DNA from: Pseudomonas sp. Leaf48
GTDB lineage: Bacteria; Pseudomonadota; Gammaproteobacteria; Pseudomonadales; Pseudomonadaceae
Direction: 5' to 3'
Assembly (NCBI RefSeq): GCF_001421885.1
Contig: NZ_LMLH01000005.1
Coordinates: 43,251 to 107,250 of the forward strand
Length of the DNA: 64,000 nucleotides
Position numbers and translations under genes: made by a program. Numbering within the stretch: the stretch's first letter is position 1; every line of letters starts with the position of its first letter. Under the pieces are notes generated by a model, which worked only from the letters and a program-made list of their open reading frames with translations, was not told where the DNA came from and ran no database searches. Positions 29,406 to 37,943 of this stretch are shown here, in pieces.

Positions 29406-29486
29406 CAGGGCATTTTTCTTCAATACCTGCGCCAAGCGGCTGTTTACCTTGAGAGCCTGGTTCAACTCGAAGAAAGAAGGTGTGCA

Positions 29487-30074
29487 ATGAGTCTGATGAT
29501 CTCCATGGCCGCGTTTGCGCTGGCCGCGTCAATTACCCCGGGGCCTGTGAACATTGTCGCGTTGAGTTCCGGTGCGCGATTTGGTTTCAGGGCCAGTCAG
29601 CGGCATGTGGCCGGTGCGACCTTGGGGTTTGTCTTGCTGCTGGTACTGATGGGCCTGGGCTTGCATGAGCTTTTGCAGTTATGGCCGGCGCTGACCCTGT
29701 GGGTGCAATGGGCGGGCGTGGCCTTTCTGTTGTACATGGCCTTCAAGCTGGCGGCCGACAACGGGCAGTTGCAGACGAAGGAGTCGACGCAAGCGCCGTC
29801 GATGCTGTACGGCGCCATCATGCAATGGCTCAACCCCAAAGCCTGGCTGGCCTGCGTGGCCGGCATGGGCGCGTTCGTCGCCGATGGCGAGGCGCGGCTG
29901 GTGTGGCAGTTTGCGGCGGTGTATCTGGTGATCTGTTACCTGTCCATCGGCTGCTGGGCCTATGTCGGGACGTTTTTGCGCGGGTACCTGAACAATCCCG
30001 CCGGGATGCGCCTGTTCAATCGGGTGATGGCGGGGTTGTTGGCGGTGAGTGCGGTTTATTTGGTATTGCCATAG
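29487..30074 (+). CDS. LysE-family translocator
   Basis: 195 aa with about six hydrophobic segments. The signature 'AASITPGPVNIVALSSGARFG' lies at the N-terminus and 'WLNPKAWLACVAGMGAF' in the middle. It is a likely amino-acid exporter. GAAAGAAGGTGTGCA before the ATG at 29487 is the ribosome site. It lies 81 bases after the MocR gene in the same direction. Confidence 0.87.
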   Translation: MSLMISMAAFALAASITPGPVNIVALSSGARFGFRASQRHVAGATLGFVLLLVLMGLGLHELLQLWPALTLWVQWAGVAFLLYMAFKLAADNGQLQTKESTQAPSMLYGAIMQWLNPKAWLACVAGMGAFVADGEARLVWQFAAVYLVICYLSIGCWAYVGTFLRGYLNNPAGMRLFNRVMAGLLAVSAVYLVLP

Positions 30075-30153
30075 ATGCACTGAAGCGGGGGGCTCAGCTA
30101 GCACCCAGAAACGCCCTACGCACTTATCGGAAATAGCCTATATCCGTGTTTTT

Positions 30154-30191
30154 CACCCTCGTTAAAACTTGCAAGCGCTTGAACGAGGGTG
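30154..30191. terminator. Hairpin between the LysE gene and the hydrolase/effector gene
   Basis: CACCCTCGTT (30154-30163) pairs perfectly with AACGAGGGTG (30182-30191); the loop contains CAAGCGCTTG, which can form an inner stem. It may end the upstream transcript or structure the leader of the next gene. There is only a weak T-run after it. Confidence 0.5.
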
Positions 30192-30255
30192 GCTTTCAGC
30201 TTTAGGGCATCCCCCTTGACCGGCGGAGAACCGGGTGCTGTGGGAGCAGTATCTG

Positions 30256-33055
30256 ATGCCCAACATCGCTGGAAAGGTCGACCGAAGTTCGTTCCTGCGC
30301 AATCCCGCCAAGTTTGCACGACAAGGAGCGACATACAACATGGCCAGTTTGCTTGCCCGACTGTTTGGCTTACACGAACCGCCCCCGCCTGTAACGCCTG
30401 CGGCCCCCCCGCGCACCGATTCTGCCGACACCTGTTACCCGGCTCATCGCGCAGCCCGCGAGCCCGGCCCCACTGAAAAACTGGTGCCATCCGTTCAAGA
30501 GCAACTTGAACCCACTGATGCAGCTGACCCACTTGGCCAAGGCCGCCGGCGGCTACTACCCGATCGGTCGCAGTGGCCTGTTCCACGGCGGCATCCATTT
30601 CGACGCAGGCACCGCCGGCACCCTTGATCAATCCAGCGTCCGATGCCTGGCCGACGGCGAAGTGGTGGCGTACCGCATCGACACGCACGCGCCGACCACG
30701 CGCTACTTCATCGGCGAGCTGACCATCGACAAGCCGTTCTCGCGCAACTTCGTCCTGGTGCGCCATCGCCTGCAGCCGCCCAGGATCATTGGCAGCGCGG
30801 ACATACCGCCCAGCCTGACCTTCTACAGCCTGTACATGCACCTGCAGGATTGGGCGAAGTACGAACAAAATGATGCCATTGAGCGCCCGGGATTCTGGCC
30901 CGCGAGTCCGACCCTGCGGGTACCACAAACCGCCAAAGATGTTCGCCCCGGTCCGCTGGAACAGCGCGGCCTGAACGTGCGTCACCAGCCTACCCAGGGC
31001 AAGATCATTGACCTTCTGCCGCGCGGTGCGCTGGTGACCGTTAGTGGCTCGGGGGCCTATCGCAAACTGGAAAATCGCCTCGGTCCGGCCGTCCTGATCA
31101 CCGCCGACGGGGCGCTGGCTGGTTACATCGCCGTCAAGCTGCTGCGACCCGTCAGGGACAACGAGTACCGCATCACCTCGTCGGAACCGGCGGTGAATGT
31201 TCGCGCCGGGCCGAGCCTGACGAGTAAGGTTCTTCTTGAGTTGCCGACCGGCTCGGTCGTCACGGTCAGTGGTGAGGGCGATTTTCGCAAGCTGGAACGC
31301 GTCAACCAGTATGTGCATTTTGCCTCACTGCAAAGCGAGTTCGCTCCGCTGGCCACCGACCGCGTCGTGGTGCTCGACCAGCCGGTGCCGATCCAGGCCG
31401 GCGCCTCGATCGGCCACATCGGCGAGTATCAGAGCATGGGCGCGGATCGACCGGAGGAAAAACTCCACCTGGAAGTGTTCACCGGCGATGACGTCGACTT
31501 GTTTCTCGACGCCAGTCGGGACTGGGCAAAGCGCTTGCCCGCGAAAGAGCGCACCTGGCTGAAGCTGGTCAAGGGCACACCGGTGGTGCCTCATGAAGAA
31601 TGGGTCACGGCCGCGCGCCTGCAGGCGGCGAGTGATGCCAGCCCACGCAGCGCCGCCGACCTGTTAGTCCCCAAGAGCCTTCTGGACGGCCTGCCTGCGG
31701 AGGGAAAAATCCACGTGCCAGCGACCGATTACCGCAAGGCTCGCAACTGGTATCGCCTGGACGGGCTGCTGCACGATGCGGACCACAACTTGCTCGACGG
31801 CTGGGTGTGCGAAGAGGTCGACGCCACCCCATGGGTCAGCCCGTGGTCGTGGGAAGGCTATGAGGTGATTTTCGACTACAGCACGCCGCGACATGAAATG
31901 GCGTCGTTTTTCAGTGCTGTCGGCCGTTTTAACGAAGGACAACGCGAGCGCTTTCGCCCCTTGGCCGAGAAAAGTAATCAAGGGCCGATGAAAAGCCGCC
32001 TGAACGCGATTCTCGACCGCAACGGCGACGACAAGATCACTGCCGAGGAGGTACAGGCGGCTCTGCAACTCCCGGCGTTGGCGCAATCCATTTCCCAGAT
32101 GGTCTTGCGCAAGGAAAGCGAGTGGTTTCACCAGACGCAGAAGTGGGATGCGCTGGATGAGTTGCTCGGCCACAGCGGCTCGACGCCGCACTGGAATTGG
32201 CAGGCGGAGAAGCAGCGGATCGAGCAGATCAGTTGGTGGAGTGAGGTGGCGGAGAAAGTCGGGTTGCCTTCGTGGGGGAGGCCGTATCACTTTCATCCGA
32301 TAGGGCTCATTGGTGCTTTTACACAGCGTTCTTGTGCTTGCAAAAGAGATATTACGCTGGATGAAATGCGAGTTGTGATTTCTGAGCAGCAAATAATCAA
32401 TGGTCTTTTTCAGAAATCCAGTTTTCCGGAGGTTAAAAATATTGAGGCGGAATCCTTTTTAATTGCACTAAATCAGGCGATGGATAGATATAGGATTGAT
32501 ACCTGTCTGGATAAAGCGTTATTTTTGTCAAATCTTGCAGTTGAGAGTGATGCATTTAATACAACTACGGAATATAAAAACCGAGACAACTCAATACCCG
32601 TTCACTGGAACAGTTATAGGGGTGGTAGCGACTACCATGGGAGGGGCTTGATACAACTGACGCATATAGATAATTATCACGCCTATTTTAGCAGTGAGCA
32701 AGTTTCCATTGCTACTTCTGTGGAGGCTGTTGCTAGTAATGTGCGATTTATTACTGGCTCTGCCGGCTGGTTTTGGAGGAAAGGATCCGCTTGGGGAGAT
32801 CTGAGCAAGTACTCGAAAAATAACGACTTAATTAAAGTAATTATTGGTGTGAATGGCGGGTTTAATCATGCATATGAACGGGAGGAATATGCTTTGGCAC
32901 TGATTGATAAGCTAAAAGTTTCAAGTTGCCCGGTACACGGAGGAGGACATTATAGAAAATACAAGCTTTCCGAAAGCTCACTAAGGGATAGCACGGTAGG
33001 GTCTGGTATATGGAAGCGTTATTTTGGTGAGAGCGATGAAATATTTAAGAGGTAA
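30256..33055 (+). CDS. Multidomain cell-wall hydrolase/effector: M23 (split by two SH3) - EF-hand - GH19; apparent 5' frameshift
   Basis: ATG 30256 follows GGGAG and encodes 'MPNIAGKVDRSSFLRNPAKF' to a proline-rich stretch. At a C7 run (30404-30410) coding shifts to the +1 frame, continuous to 33055 ('APLKNWCHPFKSNLNPLMQL...'), 849 aa from TTG 30506. In that numbering: an M23-type fold begins 'FHGGIHFDAG' (27-34) and 'YSLYMHLQD' (107-115); two SH3-like domains follow (about 152-213 and 225-280); the M23 end returns as 'GASIGHIGEY...KLHLEVF' (299-325); an EF-hand loop 'DRNGDDKITAEE' (504-515); a GH19 lysozyme/chitinase module about 645-800 with Glu680, Glu689 and 'YHGRGLIQLT' (710-719). No signal peptide. 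DNA from about 32300 is AT-rich. It overlaps a likely immunity gene. Without the shift, the protein starts at an internal codon. Confidence 0.75.
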
Positions 33056-33845
33056 AGTTTGTTTGTTCTCGCTGGTGCTGCTTTTGCAGGCAGTAGTTCC
33101 ATACGCATCGCAGGCGGAAGAATATTCTAAAACGTTTGAAGCTGAACTGTTTGAAAACAATAGAATTTACATAAAATTGGTTGGCGATAAATATTTGTAT
33201 CGATTTGGGGAGGTAGAATGGCGTGTTCTAAAAGCTGGTGTGATAGAGGGCGGTGGCGGTAAAGAAGTTATTTTAATGGATGTTAACAAAAATCATATAA
33301 ATGACGTGTTTGTAAAGTTGTTTGAGAGCGGCGCTAACAATATTTACGCACTATTCATCGCGTCAAAGAAAGATGGTGCAGTTGTTTTTTCTGAGTATGA
33401 AGAGCTGTTTGGATCTCCCTATATTAATGATCGTGGGGAGTTGACAAGTGTCAAACGCGATGGGCCATTTTCAGTAATTGAAACCTACATGATTGAGCAG
33501 GGTGAGCTCCATCGAAATCAGACCAGAGAGCCGATAAACTCCGATCTGGAAAAGGTCACGAACTTCAACCGACAAGGAAAAGAAGAGTTTTCGATAAAAT
33601 TCCTTGGTACTAATATATCTGCTAATGCTTGTGTGGATGCTAGTCGAGCTTACCTATCAAACTCCCCGTCAGCAGCAGATGTTACGAAAGCATATATTGT
33701 CAAGGGTGATAGGGTCTCAATACTTGACTCGGCTAATAATGGAGAGTGGTTTAAAGTTCGTTATCATGGGGGACACATAACAGACGGGTGGCTATCGCAA
33801 GCGATGCTTAGCTTTCAGGGGGCTGCTGAGTGCATGCGCGATTAG
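33036..33845 (+). CDS. Secreted XAC2610-like lysozyme-inhibitor/immunity candidate with C-terminal SH3 domain
   Basis: 269 aa from ATG 33036, overlapping the hydrolase gene by 20 bases, with GGTGAGAG as ribosome site. Residues 1-27 are a Sec signal peptide ending 'SQA'. About 75-160 resembles the XAC2610/PliI-type inhibitor fold, with a calcium-loop-like 'DVNKNHIND' (82-90) and 'INDRGELTSVKRDGP' (130-144). The last 65 residues ('AYIVKGDRVSILDSANNGEW', 'DGWLSQAMLSF') form a bacterial SH3 domain. In Xanthomonas a GH19 effector (XAC2609) is neutralised by XAC2610, so a periplasmic inhibitor of the neighbouring GH19 enzyme is the favoured role. Markedly AT-rich DNA suggests recent acquisition. 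The function is inferred, not shown. Confidence 0.7.
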   Translation: MKYLRGKVCLFSLVLLLQAVVPYASQAEEYSKTFEAELFENNRIYIKLVGDKYLYRFGEVEWRVLKAGVIEGGGGKEVILMDVNKNHINDVFVKLFESGANNIYALFIASKKDGAVVFSEYEELFGSPYINDRGELTSVKRDGPFSVIETYMIEQGELHRNQTREPINSDLEKVTNFNRQGKEEFSIKFLGTNISANACVDASRAYLSNSPSAADVTKAYIVKGDRVSILDSANNGEWFKVRYHGGHITDGWLSQAMLSFQGAAECMRD

Positions 33846-33900
33846 AACTCTCTCAAGGAAATCAATGGAGTGGTAGATGGCTTGAGGCTTTAACACTCCT

Positions 33901-34734
33901 TCACCCCCGATACTGCCCCGGCGTAGCCGCCAAATGCTGTTTAAACGCCCGCTGAAAATGCGCCTGATCCGCAAACCCCGCTTCCAGGGCCACATCGGCA
34001 ATCAGCTTGCCATTGCGCAACTGCTCCCGGGCGAACTGGATGCGCCGATTGACCAGGAAGGCATGGGGCGTCATGCCGTAGTGCTGCTTGAAGGCGCGGA
34101 TCAGGTAGGACGGCGACAGTTGCGCCGCTGCGCAGATGTCTTCGAGCTTGAGCATTTGCGTGCAGTGCTCGCGGATGTAGTCGGCGGCGCGTTCGAGTTT
34201 GAAGTTGGGCTCGCGCTGGGGGTGATCGGCGGGGTTGAGGCGTAGTTGCACCTCGGTGAAAAACTCCACTGTCACGCTGTGTTTGCGCAGCACCTCCTGC
34301 AGCGGATCGACCAGCACCTCGTACAGATCCTGGAGACCGGCAAACAGGCTGGCGTCCTCTGTGTGGGTGGCCGAGAAGCGGCGAAATGCCGAATCGTTGC
34401 TGAAGCCCAGTTGATGCTGCAAATCGGTAAGCCAGGGCGTGTCGACATACAGCATCAGGTACGACCAGGGCTGGTCGTCGATGGGGTTGCAGGCGTGGAC
34501 ATCGCCAGGGTTCATCAGCACCACGGTGCCGACGCTGACTTCGAATGCCGACTGCTCATGGAGGTAGGTGCTGCGCCCGGCGGTAATGGCACCGATGGAA
34601 AAATGCTCGTGGGCATGCCGGGTGTAGCAGACCTCGCGCCCGTCGGCGATGGAGCGGGCTTCGATGAAGGGCAGGGCGTCATCGCGCCAGAAACGCGGGG
34701 CCTTGTTGGCGTCTTTGGCAGCGGCATGCTTCAT
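33901..34734 (-). CDS. AraC-family transcriptional regulator
   Basis: 277 aa from ATG 34734, with GAGGAC upstream. An N-terminal cupin sensing domain ('HAHEHFSIGAITAGRSTY', 'GTVVLMNPGDVHAC') precedes a C-terminal pair of helix-turn-helices ('LEDICAAAQLSPSYLIRAF', 'IADVALEAGFADQAHFQRAF'). The pattern matches regulators of amino-acid exporters and metabolite response. A target is not evident; it runs co-directionally with the VOC gene 33 bases upstream. Confidence 0.88.
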   Translation of the reverse strand: MKHAAAKDANKAPRFWRDDALPFIEARSIADGREVCYTRHAHEHFSIGAITAGRSTYLHEQSAFEVSVGTVVLMNPGDVHACNPIDDQPWSYLMLYVDTPWLTDLQHQLGFSNDSAFRRFSATHTEDASLFAGLQDLYEVLVDPLQEVLRKHSVTVEFFTEVQLRLNPADHPQREPNFKLERAADYIREHCTQMLKLEDICAAAQLSPSYLIRAFKQHYGMTPHAFLVNRRIQFAREQLRNGKLIADVALEAGFADQAHFQRAFKQHLAATPGQYRG

Positions 34735-34767
34735 GGTCGGTCCTCGGCAGTTCAGCACCCGAGTGTA

Positions 34768-35271
34768 TTAGCTCTCGCCGTCAAAGGCTCGCTGCAACGC
34801 CGCGATATCGAGTTTTTTCATTTGCAGCATGGCTTCCATGGCCCGTTGCGATTTCTTCGTGTCGGGGTCTTTCATCATGTCCATCAATACGATCGGAACG
34901 ATCTGCCAGGACAACCCGAACTTGTCCTTGAGCCAGCCGCATTGCTGGGCTTCGACAGGGCCGCCGGTGGACAGGTTGCCCCAGAAATGGTCGACTTCGT
35001 CCTGGGTCTGGCAGTTGACCTGAAACGAGGTCGCTTCGCTGAACTTGAACTGCGGCCCGCCGTTGAGACCGGTGAAACTCTGTCCGTCGAGTTCGAAACT
35101 GACGGTCATCACCGAGCCCGCAGGCCTGCCGTGGAACTCGAAACCGGCCTCGCTGTAGTGGGTGGTTGCGGTGATTTTCGAGTGATCGAAGATCGAGCAG
35201 TAGAATTTCGCGGCTTCTTCGGCCTCATTATCGAACCACAGGCAGGGCGTGAGTTTTTGGACGCGTTGCAT
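34768..35271 (-). CDS. VOC-family (PhnB-like) protein
   Basis: 167 aa from ATG 35271, which follows CGAGGAGTGCC. It has the vicinal-oxygen-chelate fold of the PhnB/'3-demethylubiquinone methyltransferase-like' subgroup: 'TPCLWFDNEAEEAAKFYCSIF' at the start, 'GQSFTGLNGGP' and 'CGWLKDKFGLSWQIVP' later. No enzymatic activity is established for this subgroup despite the old name. It probably shares a transcript with the AraC gene. Confidence 0.85.
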   Translation of the reverse strand: MQRVQKLTPCLWFDNEAEEAAKFYCSIFDHSKITATTHYSEAGFEFHGRPAGSVMTVSFELDGQSFTGLNGGPQFKFSEATSFQVNCQTQDEVDHFWGNLSTGGPVEAQQCGWLKDKFGLSWQIVPIVLMDMMKDPDTKKSQRAMEAMLQMKKLDIAALQRAFDGES

Positions 35272-35359
35272 GGCAGGCACTCCTCGGCAGGTTATGCAGG
35301 CAGGATTTAAAGCGTAGCCAGCCACAGCGCGTTCGGCAGTACCGTAGATCGACCCGCGC

Positions 35360-37849
35360 TCAGAAATCCCAGCGGGTGCTCAGTTGCAACGAGCGGGGCT
35401 CGCCATAGAAACCGGTGCCGAAGTTGCCGAGCCCGGTGTAGTAGGTTTTGTCGAAGAGGTTCTTCACGTTCAGCGTGGTGCTCAGGTGCTCGTTGAATCG
35501 ATAGCGCGCCATCACATCGATCAGGGCGTAGTCCGGCTGGGTGATGGTCGAGGACTGGCCGAAATCGACGCTGTCGTCAGGATTGGGCTGGAACACCTGG
35601 CCAAGGAATTCACTCTGCCAGTTCACTCCCGTACCGACCGTGAGCTTGTTCCACGTCCCGGGCAGCCGGTAAGCGCTGAACAGGCGTATGACCTGTTCCG
35701 GTGCCGTGGTTTGCAGGATCGAGGCGTAGACATGATCCCCCTTGGCATCGCGGGTGTGGTTGTAGGTGTAGCCGGCGGACAGACTCCAGCCGTCGCGGAT
35801 TTCACCGGCCAGTTCGAGCTCAAAACCCTTGGTGGTGGCGCCCTGGGTCGCGCGGTACACCGAGTCGCTATCGACGCCGCTGACGTACTGGGCGATGTTG
35901 TCCTGCTCGATCCGGTACAGGGCGAACCGCGCGTTCAGGCGTCCGCCGAAGTATCCGGCGAGGATTCCCGCCTCATAACTCTTGCCTTGCACCGGATCGA
36001 GCAACTGGCGATCGGCGTCCTTGCTCATCTGCGGCTGGTAGATGCTGGTGTAGCTGCTGTACACCGACCAGGTGTCGTCGAGGTCGTAGACCAGCCCGGC
36101 GTAGGGCGTGACCACCCCGGTCTGGTGATAGCTGTCACGCACGTCGGCGCTGTTCGGGTCGTGGTAGTCCAGGTCGTCGTGCCCCTTGAAGTCACTGACG
36201 CGTGCACCGAAGATCAGCGCCAGATCGTCGCCCGGCTTGAGCCGGGTGGCCAGGTAGGCGCCGCTCTGGCGCTGGACGATTTCGTCGTCGCCCACCTGGG
36301 GAATCTGCGGTTTCGGGTACTCGCCTTGCCAGTCGTTGATGCTGCCGTCCACGGGCGGATAGACCGAGCCGTACACCGGGTTGTCCTGGCGGGCGTCCAT
36401 CGACATGAAACCGGCGATCAATTCGTGCCCGCGGCCGAGCCAGGTGAACGGACCGCTGAGGTTGACATCAATGTTGTTCTGCACCTGATCGCCCTCGAAC
36501 TTGCCCATGTACATGAACATGCCGTCACCACTGACCGGGTCCGGATTACCGCCACTGGCGGAGGCGAGGAAGGTATCGTGACGGCGGTGCTTGCGGTCGT
36601 AACTGATCTTGAGGGACCAGTCGCTGGCCAGTTGCTGCGCTACCGATGCGAAGAGCGTCTGGTTACTGAAATCGCGGCGGCTCCAGTCGGTGGCCGGGTT
36701 GAAGGAACGGGAGAAACGGGTACGCGAACCGTCGCTGTTGTACATCGGGAAACCGGTCCAGCTGGCGCCGCGGGAGCGGCTGTCCTGCTGGTCGATGCCC
36801 AAGGTCAACAGTGTGTCAGGCGTGAGAGCGGCTTCGACTATGCCGTAGGCGATGTCCCGGGTGTTCTGGTAATGGTCGATGTAGGCACTGCGGTCCTGCC
36901 AGGCGCCGACAAACCGGCCGCGCACTGCGCCGTCCGCCGTCAACGGGCCGGAAATATCGCCCTCGCCGCGATAGCTGTCCCAGGAACCGGCCGCGCCGCT
37001 GAGCGAGGCCTTGAAGACTTTGGTGGGTCGCTTGCGGATCAGATTGACCGTCGCCGACGGATCGCCCGCACCGGTCATCAGGCCGGTCGCGCCCTTGATG
37101 ATCTCGACGCGATCGTAAGGCGCCAGATCGGTGCTGCTGGTGCCGTAGTCGTACACGCCGTCGTAGTCGGTGTTGACTCCGTCGTATTGAAAGTTGCTGA
37201 TCGGCAGGCCGCGACTGGAAAACTCCCAGCGTTCGCTGTCGTAGTTTTGCACGCTGATCCCGGGCACCCGGCGCAGGGCGTCGGCAATGTTGCTGGAGCC
37301 CTGGTCGTCCATGAGCTGACGGGTGATGACCGAGACCGATTGTGGCGTTTCGCGCAGGGACAATGGCAGCCCGGTGGCCGAAGAGGTCGAGCCTATGGTG
37401 TATGAGCCGCTGTCTTCGCTGATCCCCCCTGGCGGCTGCGCGGAGATGTTCGTGGCGCCCAGCTCCAGGGCTCCTGGCGCGGCCGCCGCGGTGTGCAGCA
37501 CGTAGCCGCCATGACCCTGGGGCAGCGCCTGCAGGCCGCTGCCGTGCAGGAGTCGTTGCAGCGCTTGTTGTGCGCTGTAGTCACCGTTCAGGCCGGAGCT
37601 GAGTTTGCCGGCCGCGATGTCGTTGTGACCGGCGAGAAAGATACCGGCCTGTTCGGCAAAGCGGTTGAGGGCGCTGATCAGGGAGCCGGCGGCGATATCG
37701 TAATGACGCTTCTCGCTGGAGGACTGTTCACTGCCGGTCGGGTTGTCCGCATGGCTCAGTGGCGCTGCCAGGCCCGCCAGGACAGCCGCGAGGGCCAGCA
37801 CCAGCGGGCGCAAGGCAAAGCGGTAGCGGGCAAGGGTGAAGCGCGGCAT
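35360..37849 (-). CDS. TonB-dependent siderophore receptor with STN signalling domain
   Basis: 829 aa from ATG 37849, chosen because a signal peptide (MPRFTLARYRF...LSHA, about 34 residues) follows it. Residues about 50-125 form an STN domain ('ISALNRFAEQAGIFLAGHND', 'SGLNGDYSAQQALQRLL') that contacts the anti-sigma FecR protein. The plug ('QSVSVITRQLMDDQG', 'GATGLMTGAGDPSATVNL') and a barrel ending 'LQLSTRWDF' follow. It imports a ferric siderophore and reports its presence. FecR and FecI genes lie directly upstream, giving a complete surface-signalling set. It is closely similar to the STN-less receptor at 21874-24117. The ligand is unknown. Confidence 0.92.
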   Translation of the reverse strand: MPRFTLARYRFALRPLVLALAAVLAGLAAPLSHADNPTGSEQSSSEKRHYDIAAGSLISALNRFAEQAGIFLAGHNDIAAGKLSSGLNGDYSAQQALQRLLHGSGLQALPQGHGGYVLHTAAAAPGALELGATNISAQPPGGISEDSGSYTIGSTSSATGLPLSLRETPQSVSVITRQLMDDQGSSNIADALRRVPGISVQNYDSERWEFSSRGLPISNFQYDGVNTDYDGVYDYGTSSTDLAPYDRVEIIKGATGLMTGAGDPSATVNLIRKRPTKVFKASLSGAAGSWDSYRGEGDISGPLTADGAVRGRFVGAWQDRSAYIDHYQNTRDIAYGIVEAALTPDTLLTLGIDQQDSRSRGASWTGFPMYNSDGSRTRFSRSFNPATDWSRRDFSNQTLFASVAQQLASDWSLKISYDRKHRRHDTFLASASGGNPDPVSGDGMFMYMGKFEGDQVQNNIDVNLSGPFTWLGRGHELIAGFMSMDARQDNPVYGSVYPPVDGSINDWQGEYPKPQIPQVGDDEIVQRQSGAYLATRLKPGDDLALIFGARVSDFKGHDDLDYHDPNSADVRDSYHQTGVVTPYAGLVYDLDDTWSVYSSYTSIYQPQMSKDADRQLLDPVQGKSYEAGILAGYFGGRLNARFALYRIEQDNIAQYVSGVDSDSVYRATQGATTKGFELELAGEIRDGWSLSAGYTYNHTRDAKGDHVYASILQTTAPEQVIRLFSAYRLPGTWNKLTVGTGVNWQSEFLGQVFQPNPDDSVDFGQSSTITQPDYALIDVMARYRFNEHLSTTLNVKNLFDKTYYTGLGNFGTGFYGEPRSLQLSTRWDF

Positions 37850-37943
37850 GGAGTTCCCGGGAAGTGGATCGATCGACAAACGAGGGGCCTTGAGGGTTAA
37901 CCGAGCGAAAAACCCGAAAGGGAACCGGCGTAACAAAAAATCT

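Noticed and set aside
30235..30627. A separate small gene before the effector ORF
   Set aside because: After about 30410 its translation turns Arg/Pro-rich and non-protein-like, while the neighbouring frame becomes coding. It is better read as the 5' part of the effector with a frame switch.
35384..37405. A 673-residue plus-strand open frame opposite the STN receptor
   Set aside because: It is an antisense shadow of the receptor gene, without ribosome site or family match.
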